64,000 nt of DNA from an uncultured Prevotellaceae bacterium. Lineage in GTDB: Bacteria > Bacteroidota > Bacteroidia > Bacteroidales > Muribaculaceae. How positions within the stretch are numbered: position 1 is the first letter of the stretch; each line of letters starts with the position of its first letter. The stretch is from positions 40,680-104,679 of the forward strand of contig ONMF01000010.1 in the NCBI GenBank assembly GCA_900318865.1. Reading direction: 5' to 3'. The notes below the pieces were generated by a model. That model saw nothing but the letters and a program-made list of their open reading frames with translations, searched no databases and was not told the origin of the DNA. Shown here one piece after another: positions 9,538 through 19,323 of this stretch. The position numbers and the translations under genes were made by a program.

Positions 9538-9736
9538 TATTATGCGCAATGTTTTTGAAGATGCATCGGTTAACGTTGCCAGCAATCAAAACAATTGCCC
9601 CAATTGGGATTCGTTGCGTCAATTGACGCTTGTAAGCGAGCTTGAGGATGAATTCGATGTGGAATTCGAACCTGAGGAGATTGCCCAGATGCGTAGTTTC
9701 ACGCAGGTTAGAGAGATTCTGATGACTAAATTATAA
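9518..9736 (+). CDS. Acyl carrier protein 2, partner of the FkbH-like enzyme
   Basis: 72-residue ACP with a canonical D-S-L site (Ser32 in NWDSLRQLTLV) and acidic helices. It overlaps the end of the FkbH-like gene by 20 bp in another frame, a tight coupling that suggests a stoichiometric partner. In known FkbH systems a dedicated ACP holds the glyceryl thioester. Two different ACPs in one operon imply two separately loaded building blocks. Confidence 0.87.
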   Translation: MEERILDIMRNVFEDASVNVASNQNNCPNWDSLRQLTLVSELEDEFDVEFEPEEIAQMRSFTQVREILMTKL

Positions 9737-9772
9737 AAAGAATTATAAGCTGAGGGACACACACAATCGACC

Positions 9773-9985
9773 ATGGAAAAAACACATCCACTCATCAGTA
9801 TCATTGTACCCGTCTATAATGTAAAAGAGTACGTCGTTCAGTGCCTGGAAAGTATCGCCGCACAAACGTTCACTCACTACGAGTGCATCGTGGTTGACGA
9901 CGGCTCGACCGACGGAAGTGGAGACATATGTGACGATTATGCGGCAACACACGAGCGCTTTCTCATTGGTCGACGTGTAAACTGA
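9773..9985 (+). pseudogene. Truncated glycosyltransferase family 2 remnant
   Basis: 70 codons holding only the first third of a GT-A domain: SIIVPVYNVKEYV, then the metal/nucleotide motif VVDDGSTDGSGD. The family signature stops after the ATHERF region, where intact enzymes continue with a helix and a second DxD. The last residues (LIGRRVN) are not GT2-like, so the reading frame was cut by a deletion. A complete GT2 is about 250-330 residues. It is unlikely to be active. Confidence 0.75.
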
Positions 9986-9992
9986 TGGGGTT

Positions 9993-10931
9993 ATGAAAAA
10001 ATGTTTGTTTGTTTTCATTGTTTTTCTGCAGTGCACGGTGTTTGCGTCGTGGGGTGAAAATGATATATACTACGACGCGTCCACTGTAGAGAGGAGTCCT
10101 CTCAAGGTGAGTTTGTATGCGAAAAACAGCAGGGTGAATCAAAGTTCGGCCCGCTATGGCGATTATCTGATACTTGTCCCCAAAGGCCGCGGTGTGCTAT
10201 ATCTTTATAATTTACGCACCAAGACAATGCTGTGTAGCATAAAAATGAAACCCGGTGTGGGCAAGGATGCCTGGGGGTATGACTTGTACCACAGCAATCA
10301 GGCAACATTTGGATGTGATTTTTACGACAAGAACGATCCATTCCCATTGCTGTATATCAGTCAGCGTGCAAGAAAAGACAAAAGGTGTTTTGCTGAAGTG
10401 TATCGTATTGTGCCATCAAAGACTGATGAAGACACCGATTATACGTCAATGAAAGTCCAACTGGTGCAGACGGTTTTCTTCCCTGTGATGAGTACTGAAA
10501 ACTCGCTCGGAAATGTAAATTGTGTCATTGATGGTCAAGCGAAGTTGATGTACACCTATTCACGCAACAATAACAGCGGCGAGCACAATTCAGGGATGTG
10601 TAAAATCACCTGCTTCGACATTCCACCGGTGAAAGAAGACACTGTGATGCTGGACGACAGTTCTATCCGAGATTCTTATATGCTGCCCTGCCGTGCTGTT
10701 TACATGCAGGGCGGATGCATTAAAGACGGAAGACTATACATTGGGCAAGGTTATAAATCGGCTGGATATATCTATCTCAATATCGTAAATCTGAACGAGC
10801 GATGCCTTGAAAAACGCATCGATTTGCTTGCAAACGGCGTGACGTGGGAGCCCGAAGGATGTTTTGTCTATGAAGGTTGCGTAATGATGTCTTCAGGGGT
10901 GAACATCTGGAAGTTCAACGCCATTCCATGA
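9993..10931 (+). CDS. Secreted protein of unknown function
   Basis: 312 residues with a clear signal peptide (KKCLFVFIVFLQCTVFA, cleavage near residue 18), so it is exported. The body is rich in beta-strand-like segments with recurring aromatic-glycine patterns (YGDYLILV, YLYNLRTKTMLCSI, GGCIKDGRLYIGQGY, EPEGCFVYEG), compatible with a beta-propeller, but no family was recognised. It begins 7 bp after the GT2 remnant and so may now depend on the polysaccharide operon for expression. Confidence 0.7.
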   Translation: MKKCLFVFIVFLQCTVFASWGENDIYYDASTVERSPLKVSLYAKNSRVNQSSARYGDYLILVPKGRGVLYLYNLRTKTMLCSIKMKPGVGKDAWGYDLYHSNQATFGCDFYDKNDPFPLLYISQRARKDKRCFAEVYRIVPSKTDEDTDYTSMKVQLVQTVFFPVMSTENSLGNVNCVIDGQAKLMYTYSRNNNSGEHNSGMCKITCFDIPPVKEDTVMLDDSSIRDSYMLPCRAVYMQGGCIKDGRLYIGQGYKSAGYIYLNIVNLNERCLEKRIDLLANGVTWEPEGCFVYEGCVMMSSGVNIWKFNAIP

Positions 10932-11110
10932 ATGGCACGATTCCGACCTCACGCACATCATGCCTGCCTTGGTCAGTAGCAATTTAACTATGACAATAAA
11001 ACCGACCGATGAAGAAGTGCAGAGGGCAAGCTCACTTGCGCCATGCCTTGCGAGGAGGAAGAGTGCTACAGCCGGCTTAACAACTTGCGAAACTTGAATA
11101 ATAGAACTTT

Positions 11111-12079
11111 ATGGTTGACTTGAAATTAACGATTCCCTCCGGGTTTCTCCTTGAAGAAACACGCTGCGGATACACGATATCGCAGCAGATGAAGCAGGTG
11201 TGGGCTATACAGCTCGATTTGTTTGCCGAGTTTGACAGAGTCTGTCGTAAGCATAACATTGTTTATATAGCCTCGGGCGGAACCATGCTTGGAACGGTGC
11301 GTCATCATGGTTATATTCCTTGGGACGATGATGTGGACCTGATGATGATGCGTGACCAGTATGACAAGCTGTGCGAGGTGGCTCCCTCGGAGTTTAAATA
11401 TCCCTATTTTTTCCAGACCGAATCGTCAGAACCCGGCGTGCACCGTTGGTTCGCAAGGCTGAGAAATTCGGAAACCACGGCCATCCAAAAGCGCGAACTG
11501 GCCCTTCATCCCAAGTATAATCAGGGCATTTTCATCGATATATTTCCACTGGATGGAGTGCCTGACGAGGAGGGAATGTATCAGCGGCAGTATAAGGCGT
11601 ATAGCATTTATAGAAAATTGTATTATCGTTTTCTTTCTATAGAGAACCCCATATGGAGCGATAACGATTCAAGGATTAAGGCGGGATGTAAAAAGGGAGC
11701 AAATATGCTCTTTGGTGCTCCCGCGCGCGCACTGCATCTTGCGCATTGGGCCTTTAACAAAGTGGAAGAAGCATGCAAGGCCTACAGCGAAAGCGACACG
11801 GAGCTCGTCTCGTTGTTGAGTTTTGAGTTTGAAAATCTTGGACATGCTCTCCGTCGTTCCGATATGAATCATATCATTGAGATGGATTTCGAGTTCCTGA
11901 AGATGCCGGTAATCGCCAATTATGATGAGCATCTGAAACGCAAGTACGGTGACTATATGACTCCTTTGATGAATCCAAGTTATCATGGCGAAGTCATTTT
12001 TGATACGGGCATCAGCTATAAAGAGTACTATACTCAACACCCGGAGTTATCAAAACGGCAACGTGGCACGGGCGATTAG
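11111..12079 (+). CDS. LicD-family phosphotransferase
   Basis: 322-residue LicD/FKTN family protein with the nucleotidyltransferase-like signature SGGTMLGTVRHHGYIPWDDD followed by D-L-M-M-M. LicD proteins attach phosphocholine or related phospho-substituents to surface glycans. The acidic D-D-D-x-D cluster expected to bind metal is intact. About 180 bp separate it from the secreted-protein gene; in that gap only a short unassigned open stretch is seen. The actual substituent cannot be predicted, and no choline uptake or activation gene is in the window. Confidence 0.87.
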   Translation: MVDLKLTIPSGFLLEETRCGYTISQQMKQVWAIQLDLFAEFDRVCRKHNIVYIASGGTMLGTVRHHGYIPWDDDVDLMMMRDQYDKLCEVAPSEFKYPYFFQTESSEPGVHRWFARLRNSETTAIQKRELALHPKYNQGIFIDIFPLDGVPDEEGMYQRQYKAYSIYRKLYYRFLSIENPIWSDNDSRIKAGCKKGANMLFGAPARALHLAHWAFNKVEEACKAYSESDTELVSLLSFEFENLGHALRRSDMNHIIEMDFEFLKMPVIANYDEHLKRKYGDYMTPLMNPSYHGEVIFDTGISYKEYYTQHPELSKRQRGTGD

Positions 12080-12120
12080 TTGTAATACACTGACTTTTTA
12101 ATGACTATTATATAAACAAA

Positions 12121-13392
12121 ATGACTGATAAGAGGATATTGCTTTGCCTGGCGCATATGAGCGAGAGCGGAGCGGAGCAGAAGTTTGTCAAGGAGGCCTT
12201 CGACACCAACTGGGTGGTGCCGCTGGGTCCCAATGTCAACGGATTTGAAAAGGATTTGGAGGCCTTTGTGTGTAGCAGTGCTGATGGGGACAAGTTGCTC
12301 GACAAGCGAGTGGTGGCCCTGAGCTCAGGCACGGCGGCTGTGCACTTGGGACTGATTGCCTGCGGTGTGCAACCCGGCGACGAGGTGATGGTGCAGTCGT
12401 TCACCTTCTGCGCTTCAAGCCACCCGGTGACGTATCTGGGCGCCACTCCGGTGTTTGTGGACTCGGAGCCCGGCACATGGAACATGGACCCCCACTTGCT
12501 GGACCAGGCCATCGCCGACCGCGTGGCCAAGACGGGCCGTAAGCCCAAGGCCATCGTGCCGGTCTACCTCTATGGCATGCCTGCACAAATCGATGAAATC
12601 ATGGCAGTGGCCGCGCGGTGGGAGATACCTGTGCTGGAAGATGCGGCCGAGGGGTTCGGCTCGCGCTATCATGGGCGGGTAGTGGGCACCTTTGGCGACT
12701 ATGGCGTGCTGTCGTTCAACGGCAACAAGATGATCACCACCAGCGGTGGCGGCGCGCTCATTTGCCCCGACGAGGAGGCATGGCAGCGCATCATGTGGCT
12801 GGCCACGCAGGCACGCGAAGCCTATCCCTATTATCAGCATGAAGCCATCGGCTACAACTATCGGCTGAGTAATATCTGCGCCGGCATCGGTCGCGGGCAG
12901 ATGACGGTGCTCGACGACCATCTGGCGCATCATCGCCATATAGCCTCGATGTACCGCGAAGCGTTCGACTGTGTAGACGGAATCACGTTCCACGACGAGT
13001 CGGCCGGGATGGAGAGCAACTTCTGGCTGTCGACCATCGTGCTCGACGAGCATCTGCACGTTAAGGGTGAAGAGAAAGCCTACGGCCAGGCCGTACAGGG
13101 CGCTGTGGGCGGTGCCGCCGGTGTGGTTCACGGTGGAGGAAGTCCCCACACCGATTGTGAGCCCAACCGCAATGTGGAAGCCATGCGCCTGATGCTCGAC
13201 GCCGCCGGCATCGAGAGCCGCCCGTTATGGAAGCCCATGCATCGCCAGCCTGTGTATAAGAACGCACCTGCCTATGTGAACGGCGTGAGCGAGGGCCTGT
13301 TTCGCCGCGGCCTGTGCTTGCCCAGCGGCCCGCTGGTGACCGATGATGATGTGGCTCGTATCATCGATGCCGTCAAAGCATCCATCGGATAA
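12121..13392 (+). CDS. DegT/DnrJ/EryC1/StrS-type sugar aminotransferase
   Basis: 423-residue PLP enzyme that would convert a nucleotide keto-sugar to an amino sugar. The Schiff-base Lys is Lys203 in LSFNGNKMITTSGGG. Asp/Gln cofactor contacts lie in PVLEDAAEGFGS, and a family-typical LSSGTAAVHLGL is near residue 65. It is longer than many relatives because of a glycine-rich segment around 13080-13150 (GAVGGAAGVVHGGG), which may be a loop insertion. The gene is clearly more GC-rich than the start of the cluster. A strong terminator follows. Confidence 0.9.
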   Translation: MTDKRILLCLAHMSESGAEQKFVKEAFDTNWVVPLGPNVNGFEKDLEAFVCSSADGDKLLDKRVVALSSGTAAVHLGLIACGVQPGDEVMVQSFTFCASSHPVTYLGATPVFVDSEPGTWNMDPHLLDQAIADRVAKTGRKPKAIVPVYLYGMPAQIDEIMAVAARWEIPVLEDAAEGFGSRYHGRVVGTFGDYGVLSFNGNKMITTSGGGALICPDEEAWQRIMWLATQAREAYPYYQHEAIGYNYRLSNICAGIGRGQMTVLDDHLAHHRHIASMYREAFDCVDGITFHDESAGMESNFWLSTIVLDEHLHVKGEEKAYGQAVQGAVGGAAGVVHGGGSPHTDCEPNRNVEAMRLMLDAAGIESRPLWKPMHRQPVYKNAPAYVNGVSEGLFRRGLCLPSGPLVTDDDVARIIDAVKASIG

Positions 13393-13414
13393 TAAAGTAT
13401 TATAGATTGACAAT

Positions 13415-13451
13415 AAAATCGCCTGGAGAGAAAAACTCCAGGCGATTTTTT
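13415..13451. terminator. Bidirectional intrinsic terminator
   Basis: Inverted repeat with arms aaaatcgcctggag and ctccaggcgatttt around an A-rich 7-nt loop. A T run follows on the plus strand, and the leading A run gives a T run on the minus strand. It lies between the aminotransferase (plus) and alaS (minus), which converge here, and can end both transcripts. Confidence 0.9.
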
Positions 13452-13469
13452 GTTAGGGTGAATGAATTG

Positions 13470-16088
13470 TTATCCTAATTGGGCTATGAGAGCGTCGAGG
13501 GCAGCCGGAAGGCCTTCAACGTTTCGCCCGCCGGCTTGTGCCATGCCCGGTTGGCCGCCGCCACCGCCCTGGATGTGCTTGGCGGCTTCGCGCACCATTT
13601 TTCCGGCATTAAGCCCTGCCTTGACCAGGTCGTCGCTCACCACGACGGTGAGGGTGGGACGGCCGGCGTCTTCGGTGGCTGCAAAGAATACGATGTTTGG
13701 CTTCTTGTCGGCTCGGATGGCAAGTGCCAGCCCCTTTATCACGTCGGTGAGGATGGGTCCACGCAGGGTGAGTACGTTGATACCGGCCACTTGCCGGGCA
13801 TTATCGTACAGCCTTTGCTTGGCCGAGGCAATGCGCTCAGCGATGAAGTCGTCAACTTGCTTGTGCAGCGCAGCATTGTCGGCCAGTGATTTCTTCAGCG
13901 CCACAATGGCATCGGGGGCGTTGTTGAGCAGTTCTTTTATATGTGCCATGGAGTCTTGAATGGTGTCGAGCACATTTTCCACTTGCTCGCCGGTAACGGC
14001 CTCAATGCGCCTGATTCCGGCTGCGATGCTGCTTTCGCTCACAATTCTTATCATGCCGATGGCACCGGTGTTGGCCACATGAGTGCCACCGCACAGCTCG
14101 ATGGAGTCGCCATACTTGATGACACGCACCCGCTCGCCGTATTTTTCGCCGAACAGCGCCATGGCTCCCATGGCGCGTGCCTCGTCGATGGGGATGCTGC
14201 GATGTTCCTCGCGTGCCAAAGCCATCCGCACCATGCTGTTGGCCAGGTGCTCTACCTTGCGAATCTCCTCGGGTGTCACTTTCTGGAAATGAGAGAAGTC
14301 AAATCGCAGCATTGTGGCATCGACATACGACCCCTTTTGCTCCACATGCGTGCCCAGCACGGTGCGCAAGGCGCTGTGCAGCAGGTGGGTGGCTGTGTGG
14401 TTGCATTCGATGGCTCGCCGTGCCTTGACATCGATGGCAGCTGTGAACAGAGCCTGTGGGTTGGCCGGCAGTTGGCGAGCGATGTGCACGGGCAGGTTGT
14501 TCTCACGTTTGGTGTTGATGATTTCGGTCACATCGCCATTTGGGTCGGTGAGAGTTCCGTGGTCGCCCACCTGTCCGCCCATTTCGGCATAGAAGGGCGT
14601 GCGGTCGAGAACAATCTGGAAGAAGGTGTTGTTCTTTTGCGAGACTTTGCGGTATCTCAGAATGCGTGCTTGGCACTGGTCCATATCGTATCCCACAAAA
14701 TCTGTGACACCGTCGGCCAGTTCCACCCAGTCGGTGGCATCGACCTGTGCGGCATTGCGTGCGCGCTCTTTTTGTTTCTGCATTTCGGCGTTGAATTCAT
14801 TCTCGTCGACGGTCATCCCGTTTTCTTTGAGGATGAGTTGGGTGAGGTCGAGCGGGAAGCCGTAGGTGTCGTAGAGTGTAAAGGCTTCGCGTCCGTCGAT
14901 TTGCATCGTGCCATTCTTCTTGGCATCGGCCATTACCTTGTCGATGAGGCGAATGCCCGTGTCGAGAGTGCGCAGGAACGCCTCTTCCTCTTGTCGTGTT
15001 ACCTGCTTGATGAGGTCGGCCTGAGCGGTGAGCTCGGGGTAAGCCTCGCCCATGCTGTCGATGAGCGTGTCGATGAGTGTGTACATGAACGCCTCTTTCA
15101 TGCCGAGGAACGTGTAGCCGTAACGCACGGCTCGCCGCAGGATGCGCCGAATCACATATCCGGCCTTGGCATTGCCGGGCAGTTGCCCGTCGGCCACCGA
15201 GAAAGCGATGGTGCGCACATGGTCGGCGATAACCCTCATGGCCACATCCACGTCGTGATTTTGTCCGTAGCGCTTGTCGGCCAGCTGGCCGATTTTGCCG
15301 ATAAGGGGCTGGAACACATCGGTGTCGTAGTTTGATTTCTTGCCTTGCAGAGCCATGCACAATCTCTCAAATCCCATGCCCGTGTCGATCACATGCAGAG
15401 GGAGCGACTCGAGCGAGCCGTCAGCCTTGCGGTTGTACTGCATGAAAACCAGATTCCAGATTTCAATCACCAGCGGATTGTCCTTGTTCACCAGTTCACG
15501 CCCCGGCACACTGGCTTTCTCGGCATCGTCGCGCAGGTCGATGTGAATCTCACTGCATGGTCCGCAAGGGCCGGTGTCGCCCATTTCCCAGAAATTGTCG
15601 TGCTTGTTGCCGTTGATAATGTGGTCGGCCGGCAAGTGCTTCTCCCAGTAGGTAGCCGCTTCGTCGTCGCGTGTCAGGCCTTCGGCCGGCGAGCCTTCGA
15701 AGACGGTGGCGTAGAGTAATTCGGGGTTGATTTTAAGCACGTCGACCAGGAATTCCCATGCGTAATCGATGGCCTCCTGCTTGAAGTAGTCGCCGAATGA
15801 CCAGTTGCCCAGCATTTCGAACATGGTGTGGTGGTAGGTGTCGTGTCCCACTTCTTCCAGGTCGTTGTGCTTGCCACTCACACGAAGGCATTTCTGTGAG
15901 TCGGCCACGCGTTTCCATTGTGCTTGTTTATTACCTAAAATAATGTCTTTAAACTGGTTCATGCCGGCATTGGTGAACATCAGTGTGGGGTCGTCTTTAA
16001 TGACCATGGGTGCCGATGGCACCAGATGGTGCCCCTTGCTTTCGAAGAAGCGTTTGAACGCTTCACGTGTTTGTTTTGCTGTGAGCAT
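13470..16088 (-). CDS. alaS: Alanyl-tRNA synthetase
   Basis: 872-residue class II synthetase charging tRNA-Ala. The N-terminal catalytic domain has [11 protein letters not shown] and the class II motifs. The editing domain has zinc-binding [10 protein letters not shown] and [14 protein letters not shown]. The C-terminal region ends with the Gly-rich [14 protein letters not shown]. The length is standard, and the start [11 protein letters not shown] is typical. Long open frames on the opposite strand are shadows of its GC-rich codons. Its promoter at 16122-16154 is back to back with that of the TerB-like gene. Confidence 0.98.
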   Translation of the reverse strand: MLTAKQTREAFKRFFESKGHHLVPSAPMVIKDDPTLMFTNAGMNQFKDIILGNKQAQWKRVADSQKCLRVSGKHNDLEEVGHDTYHHTMFEMLGNWSFGDYFKQEAIDYAWEFLVDVLKINPELLYATVFEGSPAEGLTRDDEAATYWEKHLPADHIINGNKHDNFWEMGDTGPCGPCSEIHIDLRDDAEKASVPGRELVNKDNPLVIEIWNLVFMQYNRKADGSLESLPLHVIDTGMGFERLCMALQGKKSNYDTDVFQPLIGKIGQLADKRYGQNHDVDVAMRVIADHVRTIAFSVADGQLPGNAKAGYVIRRILRRAVRYGYTFLGMKEAFMYTLIDTLIDSMGEAYPELTAQADLIKQVTRQEEEAFLRTLDTGIRLIDKVMADAKKNGTMQIDGREAFTLYDTYGFPLDLTQLILKENGMTVDENEFNAEMQKQKERARNAAQVDATDWVELADGVTDFVGYDMDQCQARILRYRKVSQKNNTFFQIVLDRTPFYAEMGGQVGDHGTLTDPNGDVTEIINTKRENNLPVHIARQLPANPQALFTAAIDVKARRAIECNHTATHLLHSALRTVLGTHVEQKGSYVDATMLRFDFSHFQKVTPEEIRKVEHLANSMVRMALAREEHRSIPIDEARAMGAMALFGEKYGERVRVIKYGDSIELCGGTHVANTGAIGMIRIVSESSIAAGIRRIEAVTGEQVENVLDTIQDSMAHIKELLNNAPDAIVALKKSLADNAALHKQVDDFIAERIASAKQRLYDNARQVAGINVLTLRGPILTDVIKGLALAIRADKKPNIVFFAATEDAGRPTLTVVVSDDLVKAGLNAGKMVREAAKHIQGGGGGQPGMAQAGGRNVEGLPAALDALIAQLG

Positions 16089-16121
16089 ATTGTTAAAATG
16101 AATGTTTTTTCAAATAATGGG

Positions 16122-16154
16122 CAAAATTAGTGCAAACCGAGCGAAAAAGCAAAG
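16122..16154 (-). promoter_or_regulatory. Bacteroidota-type promoter for alaS
   Basis: On the minus strand, -33 CTTTGC and -7 TAATTTTG are separated by 19 nt (-7 at 16122-16129). It lies 34 bp ahead of the alaS start and is divergent from the promoter beginning at 16161. Confidence 0.75.
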
Positions 16155-16160
16155 TTAAGC

Positions 16161-16192
16161 TTTGGTTTTTCACTCTCGGTGCACTAATTTTG
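16161..16192 (+). promoter_or_regulatory. Bacteroidota-type promoter for the TerB-like gene
   Basis: -33 TTTGG, 19-nt spacer, -7 TAATTTTG at 16185-16192. Its -7 element lies only 1 bp before an upstream in-frame ATG at 16194, which places transcription start inside that codon. This supports the later ATG at 16218 as the real start. Confidence 0.72.
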
Positions 16193-16217
16193 CATGGCAG
16201 AAAGGAGTAAAATTGAT

Positions 16218-16568
16218 ATGGCATTATCTATGCAATTCACCGACACGCAAAAGGGAGCCATTGTGAGCCTGATTATTGAGATGGCCAATGTGGACAATGA
16301 GGTGAGCCTGCACGAGCTTCGCGAGTCGAACCTCATCAACGCGGAGCTTGCCATCACCGATGAGATTTTTACGATGGGCCGCGCGCTGGATGTGGGGTTC
16401 GCAGTAGAAATAATGCGTCACATGAGCGACAAGCAAAAGCTCTATGTGGCACAGCTGCTGACACGCATGATAGATGCCGACAGCAAGGTCGACGACAACG
16501 AAATTTCCTTCCTGAACTGGGTGTGCCGGCAGACGGGTGCCGACATCTTGCTTGAGCGCGAGCCATGA
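16218..16568 (+). CDS. TerB-like small protein
   Basis: 116 residues, all helical in appearance, with the TerB-type pattern of two acidic metal-site-like segments (MANVDNEVSLHELRE and MIDADSKVDDNEISFL). The function of stand-alone TerB-like proteins is unclear; tellurite resistance should not be assumed. The start at 16218 is chosen because an AAAGGAG ribosome site lies 10 bp ahead and the promoter at 16161-16192 excludes the ATG at 16194. It is transcribed divergently from alaS. Confidence 0.7.
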   Translation: MALSMQFTDTQKGAIVSLIIEMANVDNEVSLHELRESNLINAELAITDEIFTMGRALDVGFAVEIMRHMSDKQKLYVAQLLTRMIDADSKVDDNEISFLNWVCRQTGADILLEREP

Positions 16569-16674
16569 TGACCGGCACAAGTCATGGCGGCGATGAGGGT
16601 TAAATATTGTCAATGTTAAGTGCCGATTGCAGGGAAATGACTAACTTTGCCCGATATTATGCACCCGTGGTGCC

Positions 16675-19323
16675 GTGAGACGAATCGTTCACTACATATT
16701 GCTTGCTTTGTTGTTGTTCCTGGTTGTGCAGCCTTCGGCTGCGGTCCAGGCGCAAACGACGTCGGACACAGTGGCCACCGATGCCGACAGCTCGCGTTTT
16801 ATCAAGCGCCAGATTGACCTGGACCATGTGGTGGAGTTCACAGCCAAAGACTCGATTGTGCTTTATGGCCGCCACGACGCCCGCATGTTCGGCAGCAGCC
16901 AGGTGCATTACGGTGACATCGACCTTACAGCTGAGCAAATCAGCATGGACATGGACAGTAGCCTGGTGCGTGCCAATGGAGTCCCCGATTCGATAGGCGA
17001 CTTGCAGGGCAAGCCAGTGTTCAAGGATGCGAGCGGTGAATACGAGTCGCGCCTGATGAATTATAACTTCAAGTCGAAGAAAGGTTACATTACCGACATC
17101 ATCACCGAGCAGGGCGAGGGGTATCTAACCGGCGGCATCACCAAGAAGATGGCCAACGACGAGTATTACCTGCGCGACGGCATCTACACCACTTGCGACA
17201 ACCACGAGCACCCCCATTTCTATTTCAAGCTCACCAAGGCCAAGGTGCGCCCCAAGAAAAACGTGGTCACCGGCCCGGCCTATATGGTGCTGGAGGACCT
17301 GCCTCTGCCCATCGCAGTGCCATTCGGCTACTTCCCCTTCAGTGAGAAATATCAGAGCGGCATTTTGATGCCTACGGTGGGCGAGGACTATAACCGGGGC
17401 TTCTATCTTCGCAATGGCGGGTACTATCTGGCCCTTAGCAAGCATTTCGACCTGGCCCTCACCGGTGAAATCTATACCAAGGGCTCGTGGGGTGTGACAG
17501 CTCAGTCGAACTATGCCAAGCGCTATCGTTTTCGCGGCAACTTCAACGTGAGCTACCTGACCACGGTGAACGGTGACAAGGGCGACCTCGACTACAACAA
17601 GATGCACAACTTTCAGGTGTTGTGGAGTCACAGCCAGGATTCCAAGGCCAACCCGAACATGAGCTTCAGCGCGAGTGTGAATTTCGCCACCAGCGGTTAC
17701 TCGCGTAATAACCTGGATTCCTACTACTCAAGATCGTTCACCGAGAACACCAAGAGCAGCACGGTGAACATGACCTACCGCATCCCCAACTCCAAGTGGT
17801 CGTTCTCCACCACCGCCAGCATTGCGCAGCGCACGGCCGACTCCACACTGAGCGTGTCGTTCCCCAACGTGACCATCACCATGTCGCAGCTCGCTCCGTT
17901 CAAGCGCAAGCGCGCTGTGGGCGACGAGCGCTGGTATGAGAAAATCAAGGTGTCCTATTCGGGCCGTTTTCAAAACTCGCTCACTGCCAAGCAGAACGAT
18001 TTTTTCAAGAAAAATCTTGTCAAGGACTGGCGTAACGGTATGAATCACACCGCCACGGTGAATGCCACGTTCAATGTACTCAAGTACTTCAACGTCACGC
18101 CCGGCTTGACACTGAACGACCGCATGTACACCAGCAAGGTGCGCCAGCAGTGGGACCCCAATGCCAGTGCCGTGGTGCGCGACACGACCTATAACTTCTA
18201 CAACGTGTTCGACTTCAATTTCTCGTTGTCGTTCAGCACCAAGGTCTATGGATTTTTCCGGCCCTTGAAGTTTTTGGGAAAGAAACTGCAGATGGTGCGT
18301 CATGTGCTCACTCCCACCGTGAGTTTCAGTGCCGCGCCCGACTTCGGCTCTCCGTTCTGGGGCTACTATGGAACCTATTACCGCCCCGACAGCAATGGAA
18401 ACCAAGTGCCCACCAAGTATGCCTATTTCCAGCACGGGCTTTTCGGCCCGGGGCCGTCGGGCAAAAGCGGCATCATCAGTTTCACGCTGGCCAACAACCT
18501 CGAGGCCAAAGTGCATAGCGACCAAGACAGCACCGGCTTCAAGAAAATCTCGCTCATCGAGAACCTCACGCTTTCACAATCCTACAATATGGCTGCCGAC
18601 TCACTACGGTGGAGTAACTTGAACACCAGCATCATGCTGCGTATCACCAAGGGATTCAACTTGAACTTGAGTGCCACGTGGGATGTGTATAAATACGGGC
18701 TCAACGAGTACGGCAACCCCGTGCGCATCAATAAGCTGCGCCTGACACATGGTGGCGGTTGGGGGCGCCTTGCCAGCACCGGCACGTCATTTTCCTACAC
18801 CTTTAATAATAGTACATTCAAGAAACTTTTTGGTCGCGACAAAGGCGGCAAGGACGACAAAAAGAAGAATGTGGCCGACAACCAAGCCGACACCAGCCCC
18901 AATGGCACCGGCAATCAAGACAATGGCACGGCTGCCGAACTCACAGCCGACGGTTATGCCAAGTGGGAGTGCCCGTGGAGCTTGACGGTGAATTATTCGG
19001 TGAACTATGGTTACGGCAGCTTCAATTACGACAAGATGGAATACAACGGGCGCTGGACCCACAATCTAAGCTTTAACGGTAACATCAGGCCTACCCGCAA
19101 CTGGAACCTTTCGTTCAGTGCCAGTTACGATATCCAGAATAAGAAATTGGCCTATATGAACTGCACCATCTCGCGGCAGATGCATTGCTTTGAGATGAGT
19201 GCCAGTTTTATTCCCGTGGGGCCTTACAAGAGTTATAATTTCCACATAGCCGTCAAGTCGTCGATTCTGCAAGACGTCAAGTACGACAAGCATTCCAGTT
19301 CCAGTAACGGCGTGACATGGTGA
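16675..19323 (+). CDS. lptD: LptD-like outer-membrane LPS assembly protein
   Basis: 882-residue exported protein. A signal peptide occupies roughly residues 1-27. An OstA/LptA-like jellyroll region follows (VEFTAKDSIVLYGRHDARMF, VHYGDIDLTAEQI), then a long beta-barrel with alternating aromatic strands. It fits the Bacteroidota LptD-like proteins thought to insert LPS in the outer membrane. A low-complexity GGKDDKKKNVADNQ insert near residue 720-750 is probably an external loop. The start is a GTG; the ATG at 16659 is out of frame. A -7-like TAACTTTG lies at 16642-16649. The YiiX-like gene overlaps its end. Confidence 0.85.
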   Translation: MRRIVHYILLALLLFLVVQPSAAVQAQTTSDTVATDADSSRFIKRQIDLDHVVEFTAKDSIVLYGRHDARMFGSSQVHYGDIDLTAEQISMDMDSSLVRANGVPDSIGDLQGKPVFKDASGEYESRLMNYNFKSKKGYITDIITEQGEGYLTGGITKKMANDEYYLRDGIYTTCDNHEHPHFYFKLTKAKVRPKKNVVTGPAYMVLEDLPLPIAVPFGYFPFSEKYQSGILMPTVGEDYNRGFYLRNGGYYLALSKHFDLALTGEIYTKGSWGVTAQSNYAKRYRFRGNFNVSYLTTVNGDKGDLDYNKMHNFQVLWSHSQDSKANPNMSFSASVNFATSGYSRNNLDSYYSRSFTENTKSSTVNMTYRIPNSKWSFSTTASIAQRTADSTLSVSFPNVTITMSQLAPFKRKRAVGDERWYEKIKVSYSGRFQNSLTAKQNDFFKKNLVKDWRNGMNHTATVNATFNVLKYFNVTPGLTLNDRMYTSKVRQQWDPNASAVVRDTTYNFYNVFDFNFSLSFSTKVYGFFRPLKFLGKKLQMVRHVLTPTVSFSAAPDFGSPFWGYYGTYYRPDSNGNQVPTKYAYFQHGLFGPGPSGKSGIISFTLANNLEAKVHSDQDSTGFKKISLIENLTLSQSYNMAADSLRWSNLNTSIMLRITKGFNLNLSATWDVYKYGLNEYGNPVRINKLRLTHGGGWGRLASTGTSFSYTFNNSTFKKLFGRDKGGKDDKKKNVADNQADTSPNGTGNQDNGTAAELTADGYAKWECPWSLTVNYSVNYGYGSFNYDKMEYNGRWTHNLSFNGNIRPTRNWNLSFSASYDIQNKKLAYMNCTISRQMHCFEMSASFIPVGPYKSYNFHIAVKSSILQDVKYDKHSSSSNGVTW

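Noticed and set aside
13941..15335. Long plus-strand open frame (464 codons) opposite alaS
   Set aside because: It lies wholly within alaS, has no family motif, and arises from the GC-rich third positions of the synthetase gene.
16194..16217. Upstream ATG for the TerB-like gene
   Set aside because: It lies 1 bp after the -7 element, while ATG 16218 has an AAAGGAG site at suitable distance.
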